37,317 bases of DNA from a bacterium (GTDB lineage: Bacteria; Bdellovibrionota_C; UBA2361; RFPC01), in assembly GCA_022763385.1 (NCBI GenBank), contig JALEGQ010000197.1:1-37317 (forward strand). The letters are read 5' to 3'. Under the pieces are notes generated by a model, which saw only the letters and a program-made list of their open reading frames with translations, was not told the DNA's origin and made no database searches. Positions 1-8,604 of this stretch are shown here, one piece after another. The number at the start of each line of letters is the position of its first letter. Within the stretch, counting starts at the first letter, position 1. Position numbers and translations under genes: made by a program.

Positions 1-687
1 AATCAGATGGATCGCTATCTCCTGGAGCCGGTTGCGGATGGCTACGATGCTGTTGTTCCCGATCCCATGCAGCGTGGGGTAAGAAACGTTTTTGAAAATC
101 TCGCCTATCCCCGATACCTCGTGAGTGATCTCGTGCAGTTGAAGTTCGGACAGGCGGCTGAGCATACGGGAAGATTTCTCGTCAATAGCACCCTCGGGCT
201 CGGGGGGCTTATCGATGTGGCGAAACATCTCGGATGGGAGAGACATTCGGAAGACTTTGGAACCGCTCTGGGGCATCACGGAGTCCCAACTGGCCCGTAT
301 GTGGTTATCCCGTTTCTTGGCCCCTCGAATATGAGGGACGGTTTTAGCCGGATCGTCGACAACTTTCTCTCTCCCGTACCGTGGATAGCGGCAGAGACGA
401 GTAGCGACAACGACGCGGTGGCTATTACTCTCGGAATGACGGCGTTGGATGTGATTCAGACCCGTGCGGATCTCGATGAGGCGATTAATGCGGCCCAAGA
501 AGCGTCTCTTGATTACTACCTCTTTATTCAATCGGCATACGCCCAGCGGCGGTTTGCGGTGATTCATGATCTCCAGATTGAAGATTCGCCCACTGCTCTG
601 GAAAATGAAGCCGATCCCTTTGCTGAGGATGAGGCTTTTGATGAGGCGTTTGCGGGGGAAGGTGGCTACGGGCTGGGCAACGAGTAA
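1..687 (+). CDS. mlaA: MlaA (VacJ) family outer-membrane lipid-asymmetry protein, 5' end cut by window edge
   Basis: MlaA sits in the outer membrane with porins and passes mislocalised phospholipids from the outer leaflet to the Mla retrograde pathway. The reading frame is open to base 1, so the true start and the lipoprotein signal lie upstream; only about 228 codons are visible. Family hallmarks are clear: the segment VVPDPMQRGVRNVFENL, then FLVNSTLGLGGLIDVAKHLG, then GVPTGPYVVIPFLGPSNMRDG, which is the conserved core of VacJ/MlaA. The last 25 or so residues are very acidic and glycine-rich and look like a non-conserved tail. The TAA stop at 685-687 lies inside the left inverted repeat of a MITE-like element, so the element may have set the present C-terminus. 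No other mla genes are in the window. Confidence 0.93.
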   Translation, partial: NQMDRYLLEPVADGYDAVVPDPMQRGVRNVFENLAYPRYLVSDLVQLKFGQAAEHTGRFLVNSTLGLGGLIDVAKHLGWERHSEDFGTALGHHGVPTGPYVVIPFLGPSNMRDGFSRIVDNFLSPVPWIAAETSSDNDAVAITLGMTALDVIQTRADLDEAINAAQEASLDYYLFIQSAYAQRRFAVIHDLQIEDSPTALENEADPFAEDEAFDEAFAGEGGYGLGNE

Positions 688-883
688 CCGTCCAGCTTTT
701 TGGCGCTGTTCGCTGCGGGCGCTGAGGCGCCCTACGCGACTCTCTGCTGGTTGCTTTCCCAGAGGGAAAGCTTTGCAGAGAGCATCGTCAGGGTGGGTGG
801 GGCCGTGCTCAATGTACCACACGTACGCCTCCGCGCGTCCCCACCCACCCTTCCTCGACAGCACCAAAAATCTGGACGGTTAC
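684..883. repeat. 200-bp MITE-like element with 25-bp terminal inverted repeats
   Basis: Bases 684-708 and the reverse complement of 859-883 match at 23 of 25 positions, giving terminal inverted repeats that begin GTAACCGTCCAG. Inside are two further hairpins. The first has outer arms 740-747/775-782 and inner arms 754-760/764-770 with an AGA loop. The second has perfect 13-bp arms at 790-802 and 839-851 around a 36-nt loop. No convincing protein is encoded. This is the architecture of a non-autonomous miniature inverted-repeat element or a structured intergenic repeat. The left end overlaps the stop codon of mlaA. No clear target-site duplication is visible beside the ends. Confidence 0.7.
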
Positions 884-930
884 ATTCCCTTGTGGAGGGA
901 GTTGATGGGGGGGGAGTTTTGTGTTGCCCT

Positions 931-962
931 CGTCCAGCTTTTCGGCGCTGTTCGCTGCGGGC
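931..962 (+). repeat. Extra copy of the element's left end (32 bp, one mismatch)
   Basis: Bases 931-962 repeat bases 689-720 in direct orientation with a single T/C difference. They carry the inner part of the terminal repeat plus 12 bases beyond it. This is a solo end or the remnant of a second element. It lies in the otherwise non-coding stretch 688-1044, where I find no gene, tRNA or other feature beyond these repeats. Confidence 0.75.
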
Positions 963-1044
963 ACTTGATGGAGAAGGATGTTTTACGGCACCTCTGGGCA
1001 GTTTTCCTTCATAACTCCTGTAAGGGTGGCCCCTGGAGGTGATG

Positions 1045-1290
1045 ATGGATAATATTGCTGATGACGGATATCTGCGTTCAGAGCGGGGATCGACGCCGAT
1101 GGCGTTGATTGGCGGGGCACTTCTTCTCTCGATTTTGGTGATGCTTGGCACCTATGGCGCGGACTGGATGCAGGGAGTCAAGGGGGAGCGGGCGCGAAAG
1201 CGGAATCTTATTACGCCGAAGGACCAACAGGTTGGCGAGGTTCGAAACGGTAAGGAGTTTGGAAGCTTTATCGTAAAGATGCGGCTGTGA
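1045..1290 (+). CDS. Small single-pass membrane protein, unrecognised
   Basis: This is an 81-residue protein I cannot assign to a family. A strong Shine-Dalgarno sequence GGAGG at 1035-1039 precedes a cluster of starts (GTG 1039, ATG 1042, ATG 1045); ATG 1045 has the best spacing. The N-terminus is short and polar, ending in SERGSTP. One hydrophobic helix of about 20 residues (MALIGGALLLSILVMLGTYG) follows, then a basic stretch GERARKR and a short charged tail. The ERGS...hydrophobic pattern recalls the N-termini of TadE-like pseudopilins, but no Glu stands at +5 of a prepilin site, so I do not call it one. By charge, the basic segment should be cytoplasmic. It ends 22 bp from the stop of the convergent gene at 1313. 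Confidence 0.6.
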   Translation: MDNIADDGYLRSERGSTPMALIGGALLLSILVMLGTYGADWMQGVKGERARKRNLITPKDQQVGEVRNGKEFGSFIVKMRL

Positions 1291-1312
1291 GCCGGGCGAG
1301 TTTTACTCCTGT

Positions 1313-2401
1313 TTAAAAGGTAAAAGATTCTGTCGGTGCAGAATTCACCGGTCCGCTCGTGGTCTTTTTCGGTTTTCTTTTTTCCTTCTCTCTTTCTTTC
1401 TGAGCTTGAATACAGGTTGGATGAAATGCCCCCTCTCGCAGGCAAAGAGCCGTGGCTGAAAGGGGATTCACGGTGAGAAGGCGGTCGATCTCTGCCTTAC
1501 AATACGGGGTGATGGCTCGGATGCGGATATACTGCTGAGCGGGGTCTTTTGCCTCTTTCTTTTCTTCCTCGGGAGAGTCTTTGTGAGAGGAGGCGCCAAA
1601 GGGCGAGGCCGGTTTCTCGACTTCTCTCTGCTCGGTGAGTTTTTGATATTCCTGAATCATCCGCTTGATGTTTCGGAGCTCGTGATCTCCTGCGTCGGAA
1701 AATCGCTCAACCGTGGTTCCAAGTGATTGGAGGGTGCGATAAAAGACGAGAGGTTGTTCCCGACAACTGAGTCGCACCATCCTCCGTTGCTGGTGAAGGA
1801 GCTGAGCTCGGTACTCCTCTTTCTTCTCTTCATCTTTTTCGGAGGTATACCGGAGCTGTAGGGTGCGGAGGGATGATTGTTCTTTTCGCGATGGAACTTC
1901 AGCCGTATTGTTCCCAAGGTTTGCAATAACAAGCCGTTCCTGAAGAATCTCCTGAGCTTCACTGTATGACAGCGTTTGCTGATTGAGGAAGAATTTTGAG
2001 CAGCTTTCAGATTCTCGACCTCCTGCAATGCAGGTGTGAAGGAGGCTGTGAGGTTCGAGCTCACGGATCTCCTGGAGTAATCGAAAGCACTTGGGGTGCT
2101 CAGTGCGGTCAACGGGCCGGCCGATAAAGTCCCATCCTCCAGGAAGTTCACTTGGGCGGCTGCACTGATACAACGCCTGTTCTTCCCGGACGGAGAGCAG
2201 TTGGGCAGAGATCTCCCGGCTGTCGGGCATCCGGCGGCGGATGCTCTCCAGTCGAAGTCCTCTCAGCGTGAGCGACTCCATCCGAGCAGTTCCAGCCCGT
2301 GAGGAAGAGAGCGGAGATGCCTCCGCTTCTCCACGGACGGTTTCCGGAAGTGAGAGGCAAAGGCCTCCCGAAAGAACGGTGATGAAGCAGAAGAACTTCA
2401 T
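1313..2401 (-). CDS. Secreted or periplasmic protein of unknown function, cysteine-containing, coiled-coil prone
   Basis: The protein has 362 residues and no family I recognise. I chose the ATG at 2401 because a GGAGGG run lies 11-16 bases upstream. The longer reading frame would also run through the stop of the upstream gene, and this start gives a textbook signal peptide (MKFFCFITVLSGGLCLSLP, cleavage likely after about residue 25). There is no good lipobox. The mature part holds about eight scattered cysteines (for example in LYQCSRP, HPKCFR, HTCIAGG, VRLSCRE, TPYCKAE, TALCLRE, HPTCIQ), consistent with periplasmic disulfides. Charged Glu/Lys/Arg-rich helices lie in the middle and at the C-terminus. 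It lies 70 bp downstream of the BI-1 family gene on the same strand and may be cotranscribed with it. Confidence 0.7.
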   Translation of the reverse strand: MKFFCFITVLSGGLCLSLPETVRGEAEASPLSSSRAGTARMESLTLRGLRLESIRRRMPDSREISAQLLSVREEQALYQCSRPSELPGGWDFIGRPVDRTEHPKCFRLLQEIRELEPHSLLHTCIAGGRESESCSKFFLNQQTLSYSEAQEILQERLVIANLGNNTAEVPSRKEQSSLRTLQLRYTSEKDEEKKEEYRAQLLHQQRRMVRLSCREQPLVFYRTLQSLGTTVERFSDAGDHELRNIKRMIQEYQKLTEQREVEKPASPFGASSHKDSPEEEKKEAKDPAQQYIRIRAITPYCKAEIDRLLTVNPLSATALCLREGAFHPTCIQAQKEREKEKRKPKKTTSGPVNSAPTESFTF

Positions 2402-2471
2402 TCCATACCCCTCCCTCCACCGGGGGAAGGGGCTCTTCTTCTGGCGATATGTCTTGTTCACCCGGTCAGCA

Positions 2472-3245
2472 CTAATCACGTGAGCTGTAGATCTTCGAGA
2501 GGAGTCGGAGAATCTCCACATAGAGCCAGATGAGGGTCACGAGCAGTCCGAAAGCCCCAAACCACTCCATGTACTTCGGTGCAGAACGGCTCTTAGCTGC
2601 TCTTTCGATAAAGTCGAAGTCGACAACGAGGTTCAGCGCCGCAATCCCGACCACGAAGAGCGAGAACCCGATCCCGATCACTCCAGAACCGTGGATGTAG
2701 GGGATGGAGCCACCGAAGAGGTTCACGACCAGAGAGATAAGATAGACGATAGCGATACCGCCGGTAGCGGCAAAGATCATCATCTTAAACTGCTCTGTTA
2801 CCTTGATCATTCCACTGCGATACGCGGCAAGGAGTGCAAACAGGGTCCCAAAGGTCAGCGTGACCGCCTGGAACACGATGGAACTGTCGAGCCCGAGCCC
2901 GCCATCAAATCCACCCTGTGGAGAAGAGGTCGACGCGGCATAGAACAGTGAGAGCGTCCCGAGAAAAAAGCCTTCGACAACGGCGTACACTGGGGTGAGA
3001 AACGGCGCCCAATTCTGCTTGAAGCTGATCGCGATGGCGATTCCGAACCCACCGATCGCAAACACCCACATCAACGGGGCGAAAAAGCTCGGGTCGCTAA
3101 ATGACCAGTAGGCCGCAGCAATGGTGAGCATAACCGAGATGAAGGTCTTATTGACCGTCCCTTCAATCGTCATCACATCACCGCTCGCTGCGTATTCGCC
3201 GCGAAACATCTTTTCACTCAGTACTGGATTTGAAGTCTTAATCAT
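2472..3245 (-). CDS. Bax inhibitor-1/YccA-YetJ family membrane protein
   Basis: This is a 257-residue polytopic protein of the BaxI_1 type. Bacterial relatives such as YetJ act as pH-sensitive calcium leak channels; others bind the FtsH protease. The N-terminus carries the diagnostic SNPVLSEKMF and MTIEGTVNKT motifs of this bacterial subfamily. Seven hydrophobic segments follow, at roughly residues 34-50, 54-74, 82-103, 121-141, 155-176, 187-209 and 229-249. The acidic motif VVDFDFIE (Asp209, Asp211), just after the sixth segment, corresponds to the conserved Asp region implicated in the pH sensor. ATG 3245 is preceded by AAGGA about 13 bases upstream, a slightly long spacing. The 69-bp gap to the next gene on this strand suggests an operon. 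The cellular role here is inferred from the family only. Confidence 0.9.
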   Translation of the reverse strand: MIKTSNPVLSEKMFRGEYAASGDVMTIEGTVNKTFISVMLTIAAAYWSFSDPSFFAPLMWVFAIGGFGIAIAISFKQNWAPFLTPVYAVVEGFFLGTLSLFYAASTSSPQGGFDGGLGLDSSIVFQAVTLTFGTLFALLAAYRSGMIKVTEQFKMMIFAATGGIAIVYLISLVVNLFGGSIPYIHGSGVIGIGFSLFVVGIAALNLVVDFDFIERAAKSRSAPKYMEWFGAFGLLVTLIWLYVEILRLLSKIYSSRD

Positions 3246-3432
3246 CGCTTTCTTTCTGTCCTTATCTCTCGTTACGAGAATTGCACGGTATTAGGCGACT
3301 GTGTCACAGAATGCGCTTCTTCGACACCGTCCTTTACCTCATTATTCACATAACCATATTCCTCCCGGATTGCGAGTGAAAACGGAGGGGTGGAGAGGCA
3401 TCTTGACGAGAGAGGATTCTCGAGTATATTCT

Positions 3433-3482
3433 AAAAATGGCACCATTTTTGGAACGAATATTCCAGAAATGGCACCATTTTT
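3433..3482. repeat. Two tandem palindromic motifs (32-bp period) upstream of the AAA_14 gene
   Basis: The imperfect palindrome AAAAATGGCACCATTTTT occurs at 3433-3450 and again, less its first two bases, at 3467-3482. Each copy is followed by a related (G/A)GAAC(G/A)AATAT, so the repeat unit is about 32 bp, roughly three helical turns. The second copy ends 20 bp before the start codon at 3503. The position and spacing suit a paired operator for autoregulation of the ATPase gene, although I cannot name the repressor. The rest of 3246-3432 holds only the presumed upstream region of the divergent BI-1 gene. Confidence 0.65.
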
Positions 3483-3502
3483 AGAACAAATATGCACCGT
3501 AT

Positions 3503-4912
3503 ATGTCTAAATATCTGAAAAGAAAGGATTTTTATCGAGTCGTCGACTATTTCCGAAATGGGCGGGTGAAACCGCTTGTTCTCCGTGGAGCTCGACAGGT
3601 TGGAAAGTCCACTCTGGCCAGAATGGTCGCCGAAGAGCTTGGTCGTAACCTTGTTGAAGTCAACTTTGAAGTTACGAAATTACGCGAACTCAACAACTCG
3701 ACGTCTTTTCAGATCGATCGAGTGATTAAAGAGATCGAACTCAGTCAGCAGTGCACTGTTGGACCAGATACGATGCTGTTCTTCGATGAAATACAGGCGC
3801 AACCTGAAGCGGTTGCAGCGCTTCGCTATTTCTATGAGGATCGACCCGAGATTCCTGTGGTCGCAGCGGGTTCTTTGCTGGAGGTCATGTTACGGAAGCA
3901 CCGCGTTGGAATGCCTGTCGGGCGAATGAACTCTATGTTCATCGGTCCGATGACCTTTTTCGATTTTGTTGCGGCTATGGATCGTCCTGATCTCGTGGAC
4001 TACCTGACTTCAGTGGATCTCCAAGACTCTTGGCTTGCTGCCAGCCATGATGCATGTGTTGACCTTTTGAAGCAGTACTACTACGTCGGAGGTATGCCGG
4101 AATCAATACAGACTTTTCGAGAGTCTAGAAGCTTTGAAGAGGTGAGATACTTACAGAAGAATCTCCTTCAAACCTTTCGCGATGATGCGCTGAAGTATAC
4201 GACCTCTTCAGAGTTTTCTTTAGTGCAATCAATTCTCGATTACCTGCCCAAAAATCTGGGGCGAAAGGTCGTTTTCTCACATATCGCTCAAACCCACTCT
4301 CAACGTATTCGTGATGTTTTGGAGACTCTCGCCCTTGCTGGGTTCTTACACCCGGTGTACCACACGCATGGGAGCGGTGTTCCACTACTTTCAGGAGAAA
4401 ATAGCGCTCTTTTTAAGCTCTATCTGTTGGATATTGGGCTGTATAGCTCGATGCTCGATGTCGATATAAACAGCCTTTTAGGAGCAGAGCTTCCAGAGCT
4501 GCTGGCTCAAGGAGCACTTGCGGAACAGTTTGTGGCGCAACACCTTGTTTCGCTTGCATCACATGCTGAAGCTCCAAGGCTCTACTACTGGATGAGAGAG
4601 GGACGGTCTCATGCCGCTGAAGTTGATTTCATTCTCCCTCATCGGGGACGACTTTTTCCTTGTGAAGTAAAGTCCGGCGCGACCGGAAAGATGCGATCAC
4701 TGTGGCATTTTGTTGCAGAAAAAGAGGTGCCACTAGCGCTTCGGATGAACCTTTCATGTCCAGATCAGATGATTACTCACGTTCAGCATGGGCTGTTCAG
4801 TGGGGGAAGCCGGAAAGAGGTTGAAGCTGATCTCCTCTCCGTTCCGCTCTACGCAGTAGAAAATACACTGAAGTTTATCGACCAGTACGTTGATAGCGCG
4901 CATTCATCTTGA
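3503..4912 (+). CDS. AAA_14 / DUF4143 ATP-binding protein
   Basis: This 469-residue protein has an N-terminal AAA_14 ATPase domain and a C-terminal DUF4143 domain. The P-loop GARQVGKS is at 29-36, Walker B LFFDEIQ at 92-98, and the sensor segment VVAAGSLLEVML is typical. The C-terminal region contains AEVDFILPHRGRLFPCEVKSG, an Asp...Glu-x-Lys arrangement like a PD-(D/E)XK nuclease core, as is common in DUF4143. These proteins are abundant, mobile and poorly understood; toxin-antitoxin-like or defence-related roles have been suggested. The ATG at 3503 has no obvious Shine-Dalgarno. The gene looks less GC-rich than its neighbours, which together with the tandem operator-like repeats upstream suggests an acquired gene. 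Confidence 0.9.
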   Translation: MSKYLKRKDFYRVVDYFRNGRVKPLVLRGARQVGKSTLARMVAEELGRNLVEVNFEVTKLRELNNSTSFQIDRVIKEIELSQQCTVGPDTMLFFDEIQAQPEAVAALRYFYEDRPEIPVVAAGSLLEVMLRKHRVGMPVGRMNSMFIGPMTFFDFVAAMDRPDLVDYLTSVDLQDSWLAASHDACVDLLKQYYYVGGMPESIQTFRESRSFEEVRYLQKNLLQTFRDDALKYTTSSEFSLVQSILDYLPKNLGRKVVFSHIAQTHSQRIRDVLETLALAGFLHPVYHTHGSGVPLLSGENSALFKLYLLDIGLYSSMLDVDINSLLGAELPELLAQGALAEQFVAQHLVSLASHAEAPRLYYWMREGRSHAAEVDFILPHRGRLFPCEVKSGATGKMRSLWHFVAEKEVPLALRMNLSCPDQMITHVQHGLFSGGSRKEVEADLLSVPLYAVENTLKFIDQYVDSAHSS

Positions 4913-5143
4913 GTAAGCCCTTGTCCCTTTATTGACCGGTATATCGATGAGTGTGACCGAGCACCAAGAGAGCATGGGGGTGAGGTCGGCGATTCGAGGA
5001 ACGAGCTGTACGGAGATGCCGGAGAACTGAGCGCCTCCAAGGAGCGCAATCCACCCCTCTTCTGCAACTGTCAATCCCGCCGAACATGTTTTACTTGCCA
5101 CCGCCCTTTGAAAGAGTCTCTTGAGATGATATGCCAACTTCAT
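4904..5143 (-). CDS. Possible small hypothetical protein or gene fragment
   Basis: A 79-codon frame fills the gap between the ATPase gene and the penicillin acylase gene, on the opposite strand. I do not recognise the product. In its favour, codon use in the central part is regular, with C/G-rich third positions, and the segment SGISVQLVPRIADLTPMLSW reads like a folded domain. Against it, the putative ATG (5141-5143) overlaps the acylase start (5142-5144) head to head, the 3' end overlaps the ATPase stop, and only a weak AGAAGA precedes the start. It may be a surviving piece of a larger gene. Confidence 0.3.
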   Translation of the reverse strand: MKLAYHLKRLFQRAVASKTCSAGLTVAEEGWIALLGGAQFSGISVQLVPRIADLTPMLSWCSVTLIDIPVNKGTRAYSR

Positions 5144-7472
5144 GACGAGATCTTCTCTACGTATCATTCTTGCTGTTTTTTTCTTCCTCTTTGGAACGTT
5201 TCACTGCGGGATTTTGCAGGCCCCTCTGCACGTTTCGCAGCAGGAGATCTCTTTTGAGCAGCGATTGGCGGCCTTTCCGACCGATGAACCGCTTCGGGTC
5301 GAACAGCCGGTGCAGATCTATTGGAATGACTTTGCCATTCCATTTGTGCACGCGCACAACGACCGCGATGGCTTTTTGGCCCTCGGCGCCGTGCACGCCC
5401 ACCTCCGACTCGGACAGATGGAGCTGTTGCGACGGCTTGCCACTGGTCGACTCTCGGAGATGGTTGGTCCCTTTGCTCGAGACCTGGACTATACCCTCCG
5501 GATTATCGGGATCGAACCGGTTTCGCGAGCTCTTGCGGCGAATCTCGACGAAGAGACTCGCATACTCGTAGAGGGGTTTGTTGAAGGGGTGAACTGGTAC
5601 CTTAAAGGGGTAGAGGAACTTCCACCTGAGTTTGCCCTCTTCGATCTCGAACGAGAACCCTGGACAACGAGTGATGTGGTTGCTCTTTCCCGGCTCGCGG
5701 GTGCTGACCTCTCCTGGATCTTCTATCTCGGATATCTCGGCATTGAAGATGAGGCGATCCGTGCTTCGCTGTGGGAGAACTTCGTTGAGAAGAGTAGCGC
5801 ATCGCCAACCTCGTTCTCTTTGCGCGAGGGGGGAGGAGATCGGTTTGCTGCACTTCTTGCCGGTCACAGTCGTTCTGGGAGTAACTCGGTGGTGGTCTCA
5901 GGCGACCGCAGTGTCACCGGGGGTGCGCTGATCGCTAGCGATCCTCACCTCGGGCGGAGCATTCCAAACTTTTGGCTGCTCGGTGGACTAAAGAGCCGCA
6001 CTTTTCACGTCGTTGGAATGATGATCCCCGGACTTCCCTTCTTTGCCCTTGGAAGGAATACCGACCTGGGCTGGGGAGGAACGAATATGCGGGGGGTGAG
6101 CTCACACCTCTACGAGTTGTCCGAGGAGGATCTACAGCAGGTCTCCATTCGGTCAGAAGAGGTCAAGAGTCGGTGGTGGTTTGACGAGACGAGAGACGTT
6201 CGAATCAGTAGCTTTGGTCCGATTATTACGGACTCTCCCTACTTCAAAAGCGAAAAGCCGTTAGCCCTTCACTGGGAAGGGCACCGCACTGATACCGAAG
6301 AGCTTCGCGCATTTTTTGCGATGAATAGGGCGAGGGATTTTGAGGAGTTCCGGGAGGCATTTCGTGGGTATGCAGTATCGGCGCAGAACTTTCTCTGTGC
6401 CGATCGGGAGGGGAATATCGGCCAAGTGCTCGCCTATCAACAACCCGTGTTACACGATCCCCAGGCAACACTCGATCTCGTCAAGCACCGAGATAATCCA
6501 GTGATTGGACGCCGTGCGGCAACAGAGCTCCCTGGCATCTTTAATCCTCCGACCGGCTTTCTCGCCTCTGCGAACAACCGGCCAGTCGACACAGAGATTC
6601 CACTCGCTCTCTCCTTTGCCCATCCCGCTCGGTATGAGCGATTGAAGACCCTCCTTTCGGAAGAGGCAAAGGTATCGCGAGAGTTTCTGCAGCAGATGCA
6701 GCGAGATGTTTACTCAGCTTCCGCGGTGCGTATTCGGGATCAGCTTCAGGAACTCTTTTCTCCCTGTTTTCCGTCTCGAACGGAATGGTGCTTCTTGGAA
6801 GACCGAGATCGGAAAGGGCAGGGGTTGTTACAGGCCCTCGTCGAATGGGATGGGAGGTTTGCTCCAGGCTCTCGAGGAGCACTCGCCTATCACCTGGTGA
6901 CGGCTGCAGTTATTCCGAAGCTTATCGCCCTCCGTTATGAAGGTGGGGAAGAGCAGAAGATGCTCCTCAGGGGATCGCAATGGGTTTCTGAGGTCGAGTC
7001 GCTCCTCCGTACCGACGGTGGAGCTCCAATAGTGCCTCAGGATGAGATGGAGCAGCTGCTTGCGAGGGGGCTCCGAGAGGCGCTCTCGCTTTTTTCCCGA
7101 TTTAACTCCTGGGGTGATATTCACCGTCAACGGGTCCAACACCCCTTCGGGGTGGTTCCACTCCTCGGGAGCCGGTACCGTTTCGACGAATACGGTGCTC
7201 CAGGAGGAAACAATACCCTCCTCAAATCTGGGCACCGTCTGGCTTTCGGAAAGCACTACGTGACCTATGGGGCTCAATCACGCCATATCAGTGATATGAG
7301 CGATCTCGACGAGAACACCTTCGTCCTGTTCGGGGGCCAAGATGGCTGGCTGGGGAGTGAAAACCTGCTCGATCAGCTTCCGCTCTGGAAAAAGGGAGAG
7401 ATGGTTCGCCTACCGCTCCGGCTCTCAACGATTCAAGAGCGCTTCTCCCACCAGCAAAGTTTCGCTCCGTGA
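5142..7472 (+). CDS. Penicillin acylase family N-terminal-nucleophile amidohydrolase
   Basis: The 776-residue precursor belongs to the penicillin acylase / acyl-homoserine-lactone acylase superfamily, which hydrolyses amide bonds of acylated substrates in the periplasm. The N-terminus is a signal peptide (basic MTRSSLR, then IILAVFFFLFG). The alpha-subunit region runs to about 246. The autoproteolytic junction and nucleophile lie at HSRSGSNSVVVSG, making Ser247 the first residue of the beta subunit. The downstream SDPHLG (about 266-271) and PGLPFFALGRNTDLGWGGTN are the usual oxyanion and substrate-pocket segments. The late H-P-F-G and GGNNTLL motifs also fit. The length matches the family (700-850). 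The natural substrate (antibiotic, acyl-homoserine lactone or acyl-peptide) cannot be told from sequence. No strong Shine-Dalgarno precedes ATG 5142; the signal peptide sets the start. Confidence 0.92.
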   Translation: MTRSSLRIILAVFFFLFGTFHCGILQAPLHVSQQEISFEQRLAAFPTDEPLRVEQPVQIYWNDFAIPFVHAHNDRDGFLALGAVHAHLRLGQMELLRRLATGRLSEMVGPFARDLDYTLRIIGIEPVSRALAANLDEETRILVEGFVEGVNWYLKGVEELPPEFALFDLEREPWTTSDVVALSRLAGADLSWIFYLGYLGIEDEAIRASLWENFVEKSSASPTSFSLREGGGDRFAALLAGHSRSGSNSVVVSGDRSVTGGALIASDPHLGRSIPNFWLLGGLKSRTFHVVGMMIPGLPFFALGRNTDLGWGGTNMRGVSSHLYELSEEDLQQVSIRSEEVKSRWWFDETRDVRISSFGPIITDSPYFKSEKPLALHWEGHRTDTEELRAFFAMNRARDFEEFREAFRGYAVSAQNFLCADREGNIGQVLAYQQPVLHDPQATLDLVKHRDNPVIGRRAATELPGIFNPPTGFLASANNRPVDTEIPLALSFAHPARYERLKTLLSEEAKVSREFLQQMQRDVYSASAVRIRDQLQELFSPCFPSRTEWCFLEDRDRKGQGLLQALVEWDGRFAPGSRGALAYHLVTAAVIPKLIALRYEGGEEQKMLLRGSQWVSEVESLLRTDGGAPIVPQDEMEQLLARGLREALSLFSRFNSWGDIHRQRVQHPFGVVPLLGSRYRFDEYGAPGGNNTLLKSGHRLAFGKHYVTYGAQSRHISDMSDLDENTFVLFGGQDGWLGSENLLDQLPLWKKGEMVRLPLRLSTIQERFSHQQSFAP

Positions 7473-7481
7473 GGCATTCGA

Positions 7482-8535
<1,054 letters not shown>

Positions 8536-8604
8536 AGCGACGAACTCGGTGATCTCTTTGGGAAGCGAAACAATCGCTCAGCTCGGCCATTGATGGAGAG
8601 GAGT

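Noticed and set aside
566-1042. 158-codon frame running across the mlaA end and the repeat element
   Set aside because: It overlaps mlaA in another frame and reads through inverted repeats, giving arginine-rich low-quality sequence; no ribosome binding site.
1299-1325. TTTTA ... TAAAA hairpin between convergent genes
   Set aside because: The stem is AT-only with a bulge and weak; it may aid termination but cannot be supported.
3301-3510. 69-codon plus-strand frame before the AAA_14 gene
   Set aside because: It reads through the tandem palindromes, has no family resemblance and overlaps the next start; treated as promoter region.
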